The notes below the pieces were generated by a model that saw only the letters and a list, made by a program, of their open reading frames with translations, made no database searches and was not told the origin of the DNA. From NCBI GenBank assembly GCA_020724525.1, contig DYGU01000007.1:1-64000 (forward strand): DNA of 64,000 nt, in the 5' to 3' direction. The position numbers and the translations under genes are program-made. Source of the stretch: Dehalococcoides mccartyi (lineage in GTDB: Bacteria; Chloroflexota; Dehalococcoidia; GIF9; DYGU01). Shown piece after piece: positions 61,431-64,000 of this stretch; the stretch's first letter is position 1; each line of letters starts with the position of its first letter.

Positions 61431-62833
61431 GATCTATAAAGAGCAACTGGAAAGGCGGCTTGACCCATATTATTACCAACCCAAGTTCATAAGTACGATA
61501 AATGGACTCCATAGAATTCATTATCCTCTACAACAACTGGGCAGCCTAATTTCTACAGTCGTTAATAGTGTAGATATTCGTAAGTACACCCAACATGGGG
61601 TTCCTTATATCCGAGTAGGATATGGTCGGGATGAGGGGGTAGATCTAACCAATGTCAAATATGTTAAAGCTTCGGGTAAACTACAAGTGAAAGGCTCGAT
61701 AAAAAGCGGGGATGTCCTCATTACTCATAAATGAACTTACGGGATTGCAGTACTTTGTAACACAAGAAATAGAGCATTGCTTAATAAGTTCAGAAATTAT
61801 AAGAATTCAGCATCTCAATGAAATCAACCCTACTTTCCTAGTCTCCATCCTCAACTCCAAAGCTGCTCAATCACAAATCCAACGAAGTACTAAAGGGGCA
61901 ATTATAGGGCACATTGATCAAGAATCACTCAAATCCATCAAAGCCCCCCTTCCCCCTCGTGAAATCCAAGATAAGATTGCTAACATTATGGATAAAGCCT
62001 ACAAACAACGAAGGGAGAAACTGGCTAAAGCCAATGAACTTCTTGATTCCATCGAAACTTATTTTCTTGAACAGCTCAACATTCAACTGCCAGCAGTGAA
62101 GGAAAGACGAAGTTTCGCGGTTAGACTTGAGCACCTAAGGGAAAGGCGCTTTGACCCTTTTTATCATCGCCAAGTCTATGACAGCTTAGCCACGAGCTTA
62201 GAAAAGAACAGCTATCCTATTTATTACCTGGGAAACCTAACAAAGCTTATTGCCAGTGGGCAGAGACCGAAAGGTGGTGTCCGGCGCATTGAAAGTGGGA
62301 TACCAAGTTTGGGAGGTGAGCGTATAAATAGTAATGGTGGCTTTAATTTTACTAAGATCAAATATGTTCTGCGAGACTTCTTTGATAGATTAGAAAATGT
62401 CCACGTGAAGCCGGGTGACATTTTGATGGTTAAAGATGGTGCTACTACCGGGAAAGTTGCTATAGTGCCCAAAGGTTTTCCTTACAAGCAATCTTGTATT
62501 AATGAGCATGTATTTCGCATTGTTCCAGAAGATAAGGTTGACCCGTATTACTTGTTTGCCTTTTTGTATTCAAGCCTGGGGCAAAAGCAAATCCAAAGAC
62601 TAATTAGTGGAGCCGCTCAGAAAGGAATTACCCGTCAAGCAGTCAGCCAGATTAAGATTCCCGTACCTCCACTAAAAATCCAAACCCAAATTGCTCAAGA
62701 AGTAAAACGCCGCCGAAAGCAAGCCGAAACTCTCCGCTCTCAAGCTGAAAGAGTCCTCAGGGAGGCGAAAGAGAAGATAGATAGCATGATTTTAGGAGGT
62801 TCGGATGAAACCGAGTGGTCTAGACGTGCTTGA
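61429..62833 (+). pseudogene. Type I restriction specificity subunit (HsdS-like), interrupted near 61732
   Basis: KSGDVLITHK-stop then frame change to VTQEIEHCLISSEIIRIQ; second TRD intact (VKPGDILMVKDGATTGKVAIVPKGFPYKQSCINEHVFRI). Confidence 0.8.
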
Positions 62834-62867
62834 GGTTATAGGGTAATTATGCTACGCTTGAGGCAAC

Positions 62868-63461
62868 ATGCCGTTCAAAGTCTATATAAGCCATAGTGTC
62901 TCTCCTTAGGAGTTAGCAGCCGTTTATTCTCTGGCAGAACAAGCTTCCCGGTTGGAAATGGAAGCTTTCATCCCAGACCGACTCTGGTATCCTGATCAGC
63001 CTCTGCCAGTAAGAATATTTCCACGCCTGAAAAAAGCCGAAACCATAGTAGTATTCGCCACTTCATTAGGTTCACACATAGATTGGGTAAATCGAGAATT
63101 GACTGAAGGAGGGCTAGACAAGCAAAGTCTTGCTGTCGTTGACCACGGGATTCCTGTCTCGGCTTTTCCAGAAGAAAGGTTAGTATACATAGACCGTGGG
63201 AACATCACTGCTACAGCGTCGGAAGTCGCTAGCAAACTTGCTGACCTTAAATTAGAAAAAGAGCGTAGGGAGGCCTTGGGCTGGCTAGCATTGGGGGGAA
63301 TAGTATTCTTCTTGTTTTTAGCATCACAAAAAATAGAGGAAAAATGCTGCACCTTATTTCTGTACCTCAATTACTGGAGGACACAAAGGCTCAGAAGGAG
63401 TTTGAAAAGGCCTATCAAGATTTTAGGGAGGATTTTTGGTTACCTTTCAGTACTGATATAA
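62868..63461 (+). pseudogene. TIR-like domain membrane protein with in-frame TAG at 62907
   Basis: MPFKVYISHSVSP*ELAAVYSLAEQASRLEMEAFIPDRLWYPD...AETIVVFATSLGSHIDWVNREL...TM LGWLALGGIVFFLFLA. Confidence 0.5.
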
Positions 63462-63790
63462 ACGAAATCTTTACTACTTACTCAGTGCCGCAAGATGATT
63501 TTCTACCGGTGTTCTCATTTTTATACCATCATAAATTCCTAATCCCCATCTTGCTGGAAGCGCCAAAGCCTATTAAGGACATCTTCAGTGAGGTAGCGCT
63601 TTCTCTAACTTTGGACCATGACCCTGAGGGTAAGTTTGAGGAGTTGTGCATAGTCATAAGAATTAGGGGGGAAGCTGAGGAAGTGGTTGACCTTTTAAGT
63701 AAATTAGATAAGGCGTGGTTTCTAAAGACCTTGCCAAAGACACGAAACCAGCTTAATGTAACTATTGAAGTTCAAGAGGAACAACATTAA
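63344..63790 (+). CDS. Hypothetical protein, overlaps HEPN-like gene
   Basis: Intact 148-aa ORF; 26-nt overlap with the downstream HEPN-like frame. Confidence 0.55.
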   Translation: MLHLISVPQLLEDTKAQKEFEKAYQDFREDFWLPFSTDINEIFTTYSVPQDDFLPVFSFLYHHKFLIPILLEAPKPIKDIFSEVALSLTLDHDPEGKFEELCIVIRIRGEAEEVVDLLSKLDKAWFLKTLPKTRNQLNVTIEVQEEQH

Positions 63791-64000
63791 CTTTGATTGG
63801 CTTAGTTATCTCAATGTAGCTAACTACTTGCTTTCCAAAACAGGCGAGGAATACTGGCGCTCCGCAGTTAGTCGGGCCTATTATGCTGTATTTGGCACAA
63901 CAAGAGAAATACTCCAAAGTCAAGGAGTCCAGTTCAAAATAGACAACATACACAGACAGGTAATAAATTGGCTGAAAAGGCATAAAAATTCCAATATCCA
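63765..64000 (+). CDS. HEPN-like domain protein (truncated by window end)
   Basis: Frame from TTG 63765: KFKRNNINFDWLSYLNVANYLLSKTGEEYWRSAVSRAYYAVFGTTREIL; RSAxSRAYYAxF HEPN signature. Confidence 0.7.
   Translation, partial: MKFKRNNINFDWLSYLNVANYLLSKTGEEYWRSAVSRAYYAVFGTTREILQSQGVQFKIDNIHRQVINWLKRHKNSNI

Overview
This 64 kb window looks like a bacterial chromosome segment, probably Chloroflexota/Dehalococcoidia-like. That lineage is inferred from gene content and was not tested by any search. Most of it is housekeeping: a reduced dcw cluster (mraZ-rsmH-ftsA-ftsZ, no mur/pbp genes), mogA/moaB-like-trmD-rplS-priA-def, glmS with two tandem GlmU-like nucleotidyltransferases, cca/HD, secDF, cstA, an acetoin-utilization/HDAC-like hydrolase, a NurA/HAS-barrel/HerA operon facing an SbcC plus RNase-J-like MBL operon, ffh, rpoD-dnaG-dgt-ppsA, a complete F-type ATP synthase operon, khpA-rpsP, nfi, prfB with a programmed frameshift, and radC. 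Two accessory regions stand out. (1) About 49.15-54.95 kb is an island bounded by a 23-bp direct repeat of the 3' end of the KH-domain gene. It carries a truncated ISLre2-type transposase, two decayed tyrosine-recombinase copies, lon and alpha/beta-hydrolase remnants, and a candidate integron-type gene cassette (TPR protein + 57-aa CxxC protein + attC-like hairpin, with GTTAGGC at both boundaries). (2) About 60.6-64.0 kb holds a decayed Type I-like restriction-modification locus, followed by a TIR-like membrane protein interrupted by an in-frame TAG, and an overlapping pair consisting of an unknown protein and a HEPN-like protein that runs off the window. Smaller observations include a 36-aa one-TM ORF between atpE and atpF, an 11-residue-repeat coiled-coil gene between atpG and atpD, MraZ-box-like repeats upstream of mraZ, and several families of dispersed palindromic repeats. 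I saw no rRNA, tRNA or CRISPR array.
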